Source: an uncultured Eggerthella sp.
Lineage (GTDB): Bacteria; Actinomycetota; Coriobacteriia; Coriobacteriales; Eggerthellaceae
Assembly (NCBI GenBank): GCA_905203045.1
Contig: CAJKUH010000007.1
Coordinates: 1-64,000 of the forward strand
Direction: 5' to 3'
DNA length: 64,000 nt
The position numbers and the translations under genes were made by a program. Under the pieces are notes generated by a model. That model did not search any database, was not told where the DNA came from, and worked only from the letters and a program-made list of their open reading frames with translations. Shown here in pieces: positions 35,481 through 43,064 of this stretch; within the stretch, counting starts at the first letter, position 1; each line of letters starts with the position of its first letter.

Positions 35481-35519
35481 AAAGGGAGGCAAAGCGGCTT
35501 TGCGCTTTACCTCCCTTTT
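35481..35519. terminator. Bidirectional terminator between GGDEF gene and hypothetical gene
   Basis: AAAGGGAGG pairs with CCTCCCTTT and an inner AAAGCG/TGCGCTTT pairing extends the stem. The minus-strand tail TTTCTTTTTG is T-rich; the + strand tail TTTTGCG is shorter. Confidence 0.75.
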
Positions 35520-35533
35520 GCGATTTCGGCTGT

Positions 35534-35902
35534 TTACAGCTCGATACGGCCGAACTTGGCAAGCAGCTCGCTTGCTGCGGTGCAAGAGGGGCAGTTGCAA
35601 TACTTTGCACCCTGCGCCTTGCGCTCCTTCTGCTCGGCGAGCATCTTGGCGGCTGCCTCTTCGCCCATCATCTGCTTTGCGGGGCCCTCGGCGAAGGCGA
35701 TAACGCCATCGATGGTGGTGGGGCGGCCTTCCAAAATATCGAGCAGCTGCTTGGTTGCCGCTTCAACGGCAGCATTGCTGCTGTCGGCAAGCACGGCGGC
35801 CTTCCAAGCCAGTGCGGCGTCTTTGGTAACCTGTGTGCTGGCCTGGGATTCCGCCAGAACGTCAACGCGCTTTGCTACGTAATCGAACAGTTCCTTTTCC
35901 AT
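35534..35902 (-). CDS. Conserved hypothetical protein with CxCPSC motif
   Basis: A 122-residue, mostly helical protein not assigned to a known family. The N terminus MEKELFDYVAKRVDVLAES is amphipathic; the C terminus holds CNCPSC about 19 residues before the end, a possible metal or redox site. AGGAGG is seven bases before the ATG. A TATTAT (35938-35943 on the complement) could be its -10, and CTTACC-TTTT-GGTAAG (35970-35985) upstream is an operator-like palindrome. Function unknown. Confidence 0.7.
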   Translation of the reverse strand: MEKELFDYVAKRVDVLAESQASTQVTKDAALAWKAAVLADSSNAAVEAATKQLLDILEGRPTTIDGVIAFAEGPAKQMMGEEAAAKMLAEQKERKAQGAKYCNCPSCTAASELLAKFGRIEL

Positions 35903-36035
35903 TAGTGCCTCCTTAGTGGCATTTTCTGCTTACCAGCATAATAGGGGCAGCGTGGGGCAATGGCGAGTACTTACCTTTTGGTAAGCGAATCTGCAGAACA
36001 GCTCTTAATTCGTTGCTTGGCTCACTTACATGCGG

Positions 36036-36593
36036 TTACGCTTCGAGTGTTTTCACCACTTTGGCGGGCACGCCGGCAACGACGCAGTTGTCGGGCACGT
36101 CTTTCGTAACCACCGCGCCGCCTGCGACGATGACGTTGTTGCCGATGGTCACGCCGTCGACGATAGTGCAGTTGCCGCCTATCCACACATCGTTTCCGAT
36201 GGTGATGGGCTTGCTTATGGCAAGGCGCTTGCGCCTTCCTGCCGGGTCAAACGGATGCCCGGTGGTGGAAATCAGCGTTCCCGGGCCAACCATGCAGTAG
36301 TCGCCGAAGGTGACCGATGCGCCATCGAGGATAGTCACGTTGAAGTTGGCGGTGAATCGCTTGCCCACCTTGATGTTCTTGCCGTTGTCACAGTGGAACC
36401 CTGGCTGGATGTCCAGTTCGGGGCCTGCTTCCCCCAAAAGCTCTCGAGCAGCCGCTTCGCGTGCCGCTGCGTCGAGCGGGTCTACCGAATTGAGCTTCGC
36501 GCAACGTGCCGAAGCAGTGTCCTTCATCTTCACGAGCTCGGGGTCGTCGTAGCGGTAGGGAAGCCCGGCTTTGAAGTTTTCCATTTCCGTCAT
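36036..36593 (-). CDS. Maltose/galactoside O-acetyltransferase-like hexapeptide protein
   Basis: A 185-residue left-handed beta-helix acetyltransferase. An N-terminal helical Mac domain (GLPYRYDDPELVKMK) is followed by hexapeptide repeats, with NFNVTILDGASVTFGDYCMVGPG, the acceptor-site His in TTGHPFDP, and VWIGGNCTIVDGVTIGNNVIVAGG. It resembles LacA/Maa. It lies nine bases after the stop of the alcohol dehydrogenase gene on the same strand and may be cotranscribed. AGGA precedes the ATG. Confidence 0.9.
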   Translation of the reverse strand: MTEMENFKAGLPYRYDDPELVKMKDTASARCAKLNSVDPLDAAAREAAARELLGEAGPELDIQPGFHCDNGKNIKVGKRFTANFNVTILDGASVTFGDYCMVGPGTLISTTGHPFDPAGRRKRLAISKPITIGNDVWIGGNCTIVDGVTIGNNVIVAGGAVVTKDVPDNCVVAGVPAKVVKTLEA

Positions 36594-36601
36594 GGCAAAT
36601 C

Positions 36602-37762
36602 CTAGCGGTAGCTGCGCTCAAGGATGCCCAGCACGTCCTCATCGGAGAGCTTTACCGGATCGGCATCGTTGTTGCCACCCCATACCTTGTGGTACAGGTC
36701 CACGATTTCGGGCAGCTCTTTGCGGGTGATGCCGTTGTCGCTCATTTTCAGGTCGCTGCAGTTCACGCTGGCGATAAGGGAATCAAGGGCGGCGATGAAG
36801 TCGGCACCGGTCTTCGCGTCGCTGTTGCCCATGGCCTTCGCCATCTTAACCATCTGCTCTTCGCAGGCCTTGCGTTCGGCGAAGAAGCTGAAGTACTCAT
36901 GGCTGATCATGGTAAGACCCGCACCGTGCACCAGCTCGGGGTGCTTGCTGCCCATGGCATGCTCAAGCGTGTGCTCGGAAGTGCACAGCATGTAATAGCC
37001 GGCAAGGGTGTTCGCGATGGCCATGTTGTTGCGCGCTTCCTTGTCGGATCCGTCCTTCACGGCGCGGGGCAGGTACTTGGCAATAAGCTCGACGGTCTTC
37101 AGGGCGAACATTTCGCCTACCACGTGCTCGTTCACATTGATCACCGATTCGGCGGCGTGGAAGAAGGCGTCCATGCCCTGGTAGGCGGTGAAGTTTGCCG
37201 GAACGCTCATCATCAAGTCGGAATCGACGACGGCAAGGGTGGGGAACATCGATGCGTAGCCGGTCTTTTCGCCGGTTTCGTCGTTGGTGATCACCGACCA
37301 CATGTCAACTTCAGAACCCGTGCCGGCGGAAGTGGTTACCACCACCAGCGGCAGCGGTGCGTTTTCGGGCTGCTTCTGGCCGCCGGTGAAGCTGGGGCTG
37401 TAGTCCCAGCAGGTGCCCTCGTTGGCGGCTACCAGTGCGATGGCCTTCGCGGCGTCCATGGTAGAGCCGCCACCTACAGCAACGATGAAGTCGCAGTTGT
37501 TCTGGTTCGCCATTTCGGCGGCTTCGTCAACCGAGGTGTTAGTGGGGTTGGGACGCAAACCCTCGTACAGCACGTGCTGGATGCCTGCCTTGTCGAGCTG
37601 TGCTTCGACGGCGGCAAGCTGACCGTGGCGCTTCATCGAGCCGCCAGCGCTGATGGTGATGAGCGCTTTCTTGCCGGGAAGAGCTTCGGTATGCAGGGTG
37701 CTCAAAGAGCCAGCACCGAACAGCACGCGTGTGGGCATGTCGTATACGAATTGATCGATCAT
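36602..37762 (-). CDS. Iron-containing alcohol dehydrogenase
   Basis: A 386-residue type III alcohol dehydrogenase of the butanol-dehydrogenase branch. The NAD(P)-binding GGGSTMDAAKAIA and TTSAGTGSEVDMWSVI are clear, and the metal ligands lie in VVDSDL (Asp), GMDAFFHAAE (His), and TLEHAMGSKHPELVHG (two His). The ATG at 37762 with AGAGGAGA upstream is preferred to an in-frame extension running into the divergent promoter region. The divergent AraC-type regulator is its likely controller. Substrate unknown. Confidence 0.92.
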   Translation of the reverse strand: MIDQFVYDMPTRVLFGAGSLSTLHTEALPGKKALITISAGGSMKRHGQLAAVEAQLDKAGIQHVLYEGLRPNPTNTSVDEAAEMANQNNCDFIVAVGGGSTMDAAKAIALVAANEGTCWDYSPSFTGGQKQPENAPLPLVVVTTSAGTGSEVDMWSVITNDETGEKTGYASMFPTLAVVDSDLMMSVPANFTAYQGMDAFFHAAESVINVNEHVVGEMFALKTVELIAKYLPRAVKDGSDKEARNNMAIANTLAGYYMLCTSEHTLEHAMGSKHPELVHGAGLTMISHEYFSFFAERKACEEQMVKMAKAMGNSDAKTGADFIAALDSLIASVNCSDLKMSDNGITRKELPEIVDLYHKVWGGNNDADPVKLSDEDVLGILERSYR

Positions 37763-37890
37763 TGGTTCTCCTCTACTTGCTTTGTTTTCCTTGTGTGCTG
37801 ATTCGATTCTGCGGTGACGCCCGTGTGCAAACAATGCGCGAATATAATAATTTATAGGGTAAATTCTCATAACTTTTCGAAAGGAGTGCC

Positions 37891-38838
37891 ATGGACCGTG
37901 CGGTTGTTGATTGCGCCTTAGACAAGCTTGCCGAGCGCTTTTCCCACTACGATTGGGAGTACCGCAAAACGCCCGGCGGTGAAGGTGATGAAGTGGGCTT
38001 CGATTGGCACGGCCCTGCCGACGAAGACGTTATGGTGATGGTGTATCGCGGGAAATCGTTGGACGAGCAGTTTCACCGGCAGGGCTTTTTCTTCTTCAAC
38101 TATGCCTATGCGGGGGATTACCAGGCACTGAGCCACAGCCGCTACAACCGCATCACCGTTTCGGAAGGGCAGATGTACGTGGGGCAGCCGTTCAGCGGGT
38201 ATGCCTTGTTGGGCAACGAACACGAAGAAGTGACGGTTGTCGGCGTGTTGGTGAAGGTTGAGGAGTTTTACCGTGATTTCCTCCCACTGCTTTCGCGTGA
38301 TTCGCAGCTTATGGAGTTCTTCTTGGGGCCGCGCAACAACCTTTACAGCGAGCAGTTCAAGCAGGTTTCCCTTCCCCGCGCATCGGGTATTCGCGATGTG
38401 CTTGAGCTGATGATTGTGGAATATGCCCAGAACAGGAAGGGTTCTCAGGAAATCGTCGAGTCGCTTGCGCTTGCCCTTACCATGGCGGTAGGGCGCGAAT
38501 GGCGTGAGGGCAATTCCCCCGAGCAGGGCACTTCGGCATCCCAAGCGGTTATCGATGCCATTGCTTCCGATTTGCAGGGGGTAAGGCTTTCCTCGGTTGC
38601 GCGCACGTTGGGCTACCACCCGAACTATTTGAGTGCCTTGGTAAGGAAGGAAACGGGAAAAACCTTTTCCGAGTTGGTGCAAGAGCAGCGCATGCAACGT
38701 GCTGAAATGCTCATTGAAAGGACAACGCTTTCCATCGAAGACATTGCACAGCTTTCGGGTTATGCGAGCACCAGCAACTTCTACAAAGTGTATTTGGGGT
38801 ATTTCGGGCATTCGCCTCGCCGTAGCGCTAGATCATGA
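37891..38838 (+). CDS. AraC-family transcriptional regulator
   Basis: A 315-residue regulator. The N-terminal half is a cupin-like sensing domain (GKSLDEQFHRQGFFFFNYAYAGDYQALSH), and the C-terminal 100 residues hold two helix-turn-helix units: LSSVARTLGYHPNYLSALVRKETG and LSIEDIAQLSGYASTSNFYKVYLGYFG. GAAAGGAG precedes the ATG. It is divergent from the alcohol dehydrogenase across a 128-base AT-rich gap that holds TATAAT at 37843-37848. Activation of that gene by an alcohol or aldehyde is a reasonable inference. Confidence 0.9.
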   Translation: MDRAVVDCALDKLAERFSHYDWEYRKTPGGEGDEVGFDWHGPADEDVMVMVYRGKSLDEQFHRQGFFFFNYAYAGDYQALSHSRYNRITVSEGQMYVGQPFSGYALLGNEHEEVTVVGVLVKVEEFYRDFLPLLSRDSQLMEFFLGPRNNLYSEQFKQVSLPRASGIRDVLELMIVEYAQNRKGSQEIVESLALALTMAVGREWREGNSPEQGTSASQAVIDAIASDLQGVRLSSVARTLGYHPNYLSALVRKETGKTFSELVQEQRMQRAEMLIERTTLSIEDIAQLSGYASTSNFYKVYLGYFGHSPRRSARS

Positions 38839-39008
38839 ATGCATGGCGTGCCTCACAAAAGGGTGGGCGCCCTTTGCAAAGTAAGGGCGTTGCGGCAGGT
38901 TTTACCGCATCTAGCATTCCAAGATTTCGTTTAGTTTGCGTACTTGTTAATACGCTTAAAACATTTTCGGCGCCCAAGCGGCGTAAAATACCACCTTGTG
39001 AGAGATTT

Positions 39009-39031
39009 GCCGGGCTTTAAGGCAGCCCGGC
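39009..39031 (+). promoter_or_regulatory. Stable stem-loop in the ddh leader
   Basis: GCCGGGCT / AGCCCGGC form a perfect eight-pair stem with loop TTAAGGC, about 20 bases before the ddh ATG and just upstream of its AAAGGA site. A TAAAAT (38984-38989) could be the -10. There is no T tract, so it is more likely a translation or stability element than a terminator. Confidence 0.45.
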
Positions 39032-39051
39032 TCGATTAGAAAGGACGCCGT

Positions 39052-40029
39052 ATGATCCGCATCGGTATCTTGGGCTATGGCAACCTTGGCAAGGGTGTTG
39101 AGCTTGCCGTTCGTCAAAACGATGATATGGAACTGGTTGCCGTGTACACGCGCCGCGACCCCGAAAGCGTAACGATTGCAACCGAGGGCGTGCCGGTACG
39201 TTCGGTGGCTCAGCTTGAAACCGGCGAAGAGGACATCGACGTTCTGGTTCTGTGCGGCGGCAGCGCAACCGACCTGCCCGAGCAGACCCCGAAGTACGCA
39301 GCGCTCTACAACGTGGTTGATTCGTTCGACACGCATGCCAAGATTCCCGAGCACTTCGCCGCCGTCGATGCCGCCGCGAAGGCTGCGGGCAAGACCGCCC
39401 TTATTTCCTGCGGTTGGGATCCGGGCCTGTTCTCTTTGAACCGTCTGTATGCCAACTGCATTCTGCCCGAAGGCGCCGATTACACCTTCTGGGGTCGTGG
39501 CGTTTCCCAGGGCCATTCCGACGCCCTGCGCCGCATCCCCGGCGTTGCCGATGCACGCCAGTACACCATTCCGGTGCCCGAGGCGCTTGAGGCGGTCCGC
39601 TCTGGCTCGAACCCTGAGCTCACCACGCGCGAAAAGCACACGCGCGAGTGCTGGGTTGTTCTGGAAGAGGGCGCCGATCCTGCCGAGGTTACCAAGCAGA
39701 TCGTGGAAATGCCCAACTACTTCGACGAGTACGACGTAACCGTCAACTTCATCAGCCAGGAAGAGCTCGACCGCGATCATGCGGGCCTGCCTCATGGTGG
39801 CTTCGTAATCCGTACCGGCCAGACCGCAGGCGGCAAGAACTGCAAGATCGAGTACTCGCTTGACCTTGACTCCAACCCCGAGTTCACTGCTTGCGTGCTT
39901 GCTTGCTATGCTCGCGCCATCGCTCGCCTTGCTGGCGAGGGCAGCCATGGCTGCAAGACGGTGTTCGACATTGCACCGGCCTACCTTTCCGCCGCTTCCG
40001 GCGAAGAGCTGCGCGCTCATATGCTGTAA
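39052..40029 (+). CDS. ddh: meso-Diaminopimelate dehydrogenase
   Basis: A 325-residue NADPH enzyme that makes meso-diaminopimelate directly from tetrahydrodipicolinate, giving a one-step route to lysine and peptidoglycan cross-link precursor. The Rossmann motif RIGILGYGNLGKGVE, TRRDP, and the DAP-binding stretch SCGWDPGLFSLNR plus TFWGRGVSQGHSDALR are characteristic. The C-terminal NPEFTACVLACYARA also matches. It is monocistronic, followed by a strong terminator. Confidence 0.95.
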   Translation: MIRIGILGYGNLGKGVELAVRQNDDMELVAVYTRRDPESVTIATEGVPVRSVAQLETGEEDIDVLVLCGGSATDLPEQTPKYAALYNVVDSFDTHAKIPEHFAAVDAAAKAAGKTALISCGWDPGLFSLNRLYANCILPEGADYTFWGRGVSQGHSDALRRIPGVADARQYTIPVPEALEAVRSGSNPELTTREKHTRECWVVLEEGADPAEVTKQIVEMPNYFDEYDVTVNFISQEELDRDHAGLPHGGFVIRTGQTAGGKNCKIEYSLDLDSNPEFTACVLACYARAIARLAGEGSHGCKTVFDIAPAYLSAASGEELRAHML

Positions 40030-40049
40030 ACTGCGTTCAATTGAACGAA

Positions 40050-40086
40050 ACGGGTGGCACCCCTAGCGGGTGCCACCCGTTTTTTT
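40050..40086 (+). terminator. Terminator of ddh
   Basis: A perfect 13-pair stem ACGGGTGGCACCC / GGGTGCCACCCGT with loop CTAGC is followed by seven T residues. Confidence 0.92.
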
Positions 40087-40142
40087 GTTGCGTGGCAAGT
40101 GCTTGACGCTGCGATTATCGTTTTGCGCCAACGCGCAGAATG

Positions 40143-40182
40143 CAGAAGGCCCTGCACGCGGTTTGGCGTACAGGGCCTTCTG
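40143..40182. repeat. Second long stem-loop between ddh and the SDR gene
   Basis: CAGAAGGCCCTG (40143-40154) pairs perfectly with CAGGGCCTTCTG (40171-40182); an inner ACGC/GCGT pair lengthens it. A smaller CTGCGGC-AAA-GCC hairpin follows near 40200. The tail is TTGTTGC, so it is a poor terminator. The gap between the convergent genes (40030-40252) holds no other feature. Confidence 0.55.
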
Positions 40183-40252
40183 TTGTTGCTCGATAATGCG
40201 CTGCGGCAAAGCCGTGCAGCGTGCACATGCTGAGTGCCGCGTGACGCTTTGA

Positions 40253-41083
40253 TTATTCCTGTGGGCGAAGGGGACCGTAGTAGTAGCTTGCCGTTGCGCC
40301 GCCATCGCAGAGGAAGTCGGAACCGGTGATGAACGCGGCGCGATCGCTCATCAAAAGCTCTGCCACGTTGGCAACCTCGTCGGCGGTGCCAGGACGTCCT
40401 GCGGGGCATTTGGCGAACATGTTCTTATAGAAATCGCCACGGGGACCGTTGAACTCATCGATAGCCAGCGGCGTGACGATGATGCCGGGGCTGATGGAGT
40501 TGATGCGTGCCCCGCGCTGGCCCCACTTCACCGCTTCTGCCATAACGCGCTTTTCGTTGCAGCGTTTTGCCAGCTGGTAGGCGTGGAGTGTGTCGTTGAT
40601 GTTTTCAGGCTGCAGCAGGGGAAGGCTCAGCAATTCTTCGGTAGGGGTGCAGGCAAGCTGAGCATCTTCTTTGGCGGTAAGCTGCGCCATGCGCTTGCCC
40701 GACTGGCTGGAAATGGTAACACCCACGCCGCCTTCGGCGATAACCTTGCCAACTTCCTCCAAAAGTACGGCGGTGCCGTACAGGTCTACCTTCAAGATGG
40801 CTTCGATAGGTGCTTGGCTGGGCGAAACGCCTGCCGCATTCACCAACATGGTGATGGGACCGTGTTCCTGTGCAACGCTAATTAAGGCTTTGATGGATTC
40901 GCGGTTCGAAAGATCGCATTTGTGCGCTTCGGCATCGAAACCGGCATTGGCAAGGATGGCGGTGATTGCCTGGGCGTTTTCAGGGCGCTTGTCGCCTACG
41001 ATGATCTTCTTTCCGAATCCCATGCGGCGGGCAATGGCCATGCCAATCTGACCGGCACCAACCAAAAGCAGTACTTCTTTCAT
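40253..41083 (-). CDS. Short-chain dehydrogenase/reductase
   Basis: A 276-residue classical SDR. The nucleotide-binding loop is VGAGQIGMAIARR, NAAGVSPS corresponds to NNAG, and the active site has Tyr and Lys in AYQLAKRC, with SPGIIVTPLA after it. The C terminus DRAAFITGSDFLCDGGATASYYYG is typical. The start MKEVLLLV at 41083 has AAGGAGAAG; a longer frame lacks a site. It is divergent from a LysR regulator that probably controls it through TTGCTTA repeats. Substrate unknown. Confidence 0.9.
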   Translation of the reverse strand: MKEVLLLVGAGQIGMAIARRMGFGKKIIVGDKRPENAQAITAILANAGFDAEAHKCDLSNRESIKALISVAQEHGPITMLVNAAGVSPSQAPIEAILKVDLYGTAVLLEEVGKVIAEGGVGVTISSQSGKRMAQLTAKEDAQLACTPTEELLSLPLLQPENINDTLHAYQLAKRCNEKRVMAEAVKWGQRGARINSISPGIIVTPLAIDEFNGPRGDFYKNMFAKCPAGRPGTADEVANVAELLMSDRAAFITGSDFLCDGGATASYYYGPLRPQE

Positions 41084-41104
41084 GACTTCTCCTTCTTTTC
41101 TGTT

Positions 41105-41174
41105 TTGCTTAAGTGCAGTGTACGGTAAGTGTTGCTTATGAAAAATTCGATATACTTGCTTAAACAATAAGCAA
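41105..41174. promoter_or_regulatory. TTGCTTA repeat operator between SDR and LysR genes
   Basis: TTGCTTA occurs at 41105-41111, 41132-41138 and 41156-41162, with the inverted copy TAAGCAA at 41168-41174. The last two make a palindrome TTGCTTA-N5-TAAGCAA. The copies lie on similar helical phase (27 and 24 base steps) within the 129-base divergent gap, as expected for a LysR tetramer site. Confidence 0.65.
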
Positions 41175-41212
41175 AGCTAATGTTGGCATCGGTTTACTCG
41201 TAAGGAGGAAAT

Positions 41213-42118
41213 GTGGAACTGAAGCAAATCGAGTATTTTTGCGCAGTGGCGCGCTTGGGCAGTTTCACCAAGGCAGCTGATGAATGCTTTGTTTCCCAAT
41301 CGGCGATATCTCAACAGATAAAAGCTTTGGAAGCGGACTTCGAGTGCGATCTTGTTGCCCGGCAGGGCCGTTCTTTCACACTGACGCCTGCAGGGGAATG
41401 TCTGGCACGTCGGGGCAAGGAACTGCTCGACGTAGCCCATGCCCTTCGTGGCGAAGTGTCCGATATCGCCCTAGGGCGTCCCGGTAGTTTGCGAGTGGGC
41501 TACTTGAACCGCTACGATGGATGGGAGCTTGCCGGGGCTGTGGGCACCTTTGCGCGCAAGCACCCCAGCGTGGAAGTAGAAATGCAGGCAGGAAGCCACG
41601 ATGCCATCTACGAGCTGATGCTTGCCGGCAAGGTTGACATGGTGTTCAACGACAAGCGCCGCCAGTTTTCCAATGCGTTTGTGAACAAGCACCTTATGAG
41701 CTGTTTCGATTACGTTGAGGTCAGCGAGGCGAACGAGCTTTCAACGCGCGATAGTCTTACCGCCCAGGACCTTTCTGGGCAAACGTGCATCGTTGTTTGC
41801 CCGCGCAGCCAGTTCGAGACCGAACAGGGCTACTATCGCAACGTCTTGAACTTCGATTGTGCCTTTACACAGGTGGAAACTTTGGAGCAAGCGCGTTTCC
41901 TGGTGGCAGCCAACAGAGGCGTGCTTCCCCTGGAAGCACGAAACAGCACCTTGCCGAGCATGAAGGCATTCGTACGGGTCCCTTTGGTTGGTCCCGATGC
42001 CTTCGGCTTGTCAAACGAGCAAGTGATTCACGAATACTATGCGTTCTGGCCTAGGGCAACGCAGAACCCCTACTGTGCCGAGTTCGCTGAAATCTTGAAG
42101 GGCATGTTCGAGGGATAG
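41213..42118 (+). CDS. LysR-family transcriptional regulator
   Basis: A 301-residue LTTR. The winged helix-turn-helix is MELKQIEYFCAVARLGSFTKAADECF...SQSAISQQIKALE, followed by RQGRSFTLTPAGE and a periplasmic-binding-like effector domain (RVGYLNRYDGWELAGAV onward). The GTG start has AAGGAGG four bases upstream. Divergent to the SDR gene, it likely regulates that gene and itself through the repeats between them. Confidence 0.92.
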   Translation: MELKQIEYFCAVARLGSFTKAADECFVSQSAISQQIKALEADFECDLVARQGRSFTLTPAGECLARRGKELLDVAHALRGEVSDIALGRPGSLRVGYLNRYDGWELAGAVGTFARKHPSVEVEMQAGSHDAIYELMLAGKVDMVFNDKRRQFSNAFVNKHLMSCFDYVEVSEANELSTRDSLTAQDLSGQTCIVVCPRSQFETEQGYYRNVLNFDCAFTQVETLEQARFLVAANRGVLPLEARNSTLPSMKAFVRVPLVGPDAFGLSNEQVIHEYYAFWPRATQNPYCAEFAEILKGMFEG

Positions 42119-42207
42119 ACCTGACTTAGAAGAACGGCGTGCACGCTCTTCAACAGGTAAAACACGCCCAGATTCAGCACCTGATGCGCTGTCGGAAACG
42201 TGGCTTG

Positions 42208-42933
42208 TTAAGTGATGTTTCTAACGGTCAGCGTTTCTTCGTCAACAGTGAAGGAAACGTCGTGCCCGGCATACGCTAGGTGGTACACGCGATCGGGCTC
42301 GTGCTTGCTGCCTGCTCGGCGCGGGTCTTGCCGCAGAACCTCGACAAGCCCTTGGAGCTTTTCCGGTTGAACCAGGCTTTTCAGCCTATCGGGAAAGACG
42401 ACTTCCAGTTCATGCCACGGTACTTCGTCGATGAAGCCGCCTTTGGCATCAGGGTGGCAGTCAGCAAAGGGAATGTAAGGTTTTATGTCGTAGATGGGCG
42501 TCCCATCGCGCAAATCGGCGCCAAGCACGTGAATGATGGGGCCGTTTTCGGTGTGCTCGATGCTCTCGAGCTTCACGCAGGTGAGTCCGATGGGGTTGGG
42601 CCGAAAGGGGCTTCGCGTGGCGAACACGCCCATGCGCTCGCTGCCGCCTAAACGGGGTGGGCGCACGGTAGGGCTCCATTTGGCAGTGGTGCCGTGCTTT
42701 TCTGCGGTTGCCGTGTCGGCGGCGATATCGGCTGCCGTGCCTCCCGGCGTGCCGTTCTCGAATTCCCACAGAAGCCAGAGGTGGGTAAAGCCCTCAAGCC
42801 CTTGAACTGCGGAGTCAAGGGAGAATTCGGGCTCGAACACGATATGCCCCTTCAAATGAGGAGCAAGGAAGCTGTTACGGGGAATGCCGAATTTCTGCGG
42901 CAGGTCGGTGTGAATGTGGGCAATGGGTTTCAT
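42208..42933 (-). CDS. trmO: tRNA (N6-threonylcarbamoyladenosine37-N6)-methyltransferase TrmO
   Basis: A 241-residue UPF0066/TsaA-family enzyme that methylates t6A37 with S-adenosylmethionine. The family signature ATRSPFRPNPIGLT is intact, with GGSERMGVF before it and YDIKPYIPFADC after it. The C-terminal TrmO domain follows. The frame is open 93 bases further upstream, but that part is antisense to nothing recognisable and lacks a ribosome binding site. The ATG lies six bases after a TACAAT, so the mRNA may be leaderless. Confidence 0.92.
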   Translation of the reverse strand: MKPIAHIHTDLPQKFGIPRNSFLAPHLKGHIVFEPEFSLDSAVQGLEGFTHLWLLWEFENGTPGGTAADIAADTATAEKHGTTAKWSPTVRPPRLGGSERMGVFATRSPFRPNPIGLTCVKLESIEHTENGPIIHVLGADLRDGTPIYDIKPYIPFADCHPDAKGGFIDEVPWHELEVVFPDRLKSLVQPEKLQGLVEVLRQDPRRAGSKHEPDRVYHLAYAGHDVSFTVDEETLTVRNIT

Positions 42934-42939
42934 GCGCTC

Positions 42940-42970
42940 ATTGTAGCGCAGAGGCTGGGCGGCCTGGCAA
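42940..42970 (-). promoter_or_regulatory. Promoter of trmO, likely leaderless
   Basis: On the minus strand TTGCCA (42965-42970) and TACAAT (42940-42945) are spaced by 19 bases. The -10 ends seven bases before the A of the ATG at 42933, so transcription should begin at or next to the start codon. Confidence 0.5.
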
Positions 42971-43007
42971 TGGCCCTGTCGCCCTTGACCGCGATCGAAA
43001 GGCTCCC

Positions 43008-43043
43008 ATAAAAACGCCCCGGCCATGTGACAGCCCGGGGCGT
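43008..43043 (-). terminator. Terminator of the solute-binding lipoprotein gene
   Basis: On the minus strand ACGCCCCGG pairs with CCGGGGCGT over a 12-base loop and is followed by TTTTTATG. Confidence 0.82.
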
Positions 43044-43064
43044 GTACGCAATGGTGCTTTTGGG

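Noticed and set aside
38857..38877. Terminator after the AraC gene (CAAAAGGG / CCCTTTG)
   Set aside because: The stem is short, has a six-base loop and no T tract, so it was not listed as a terminator.
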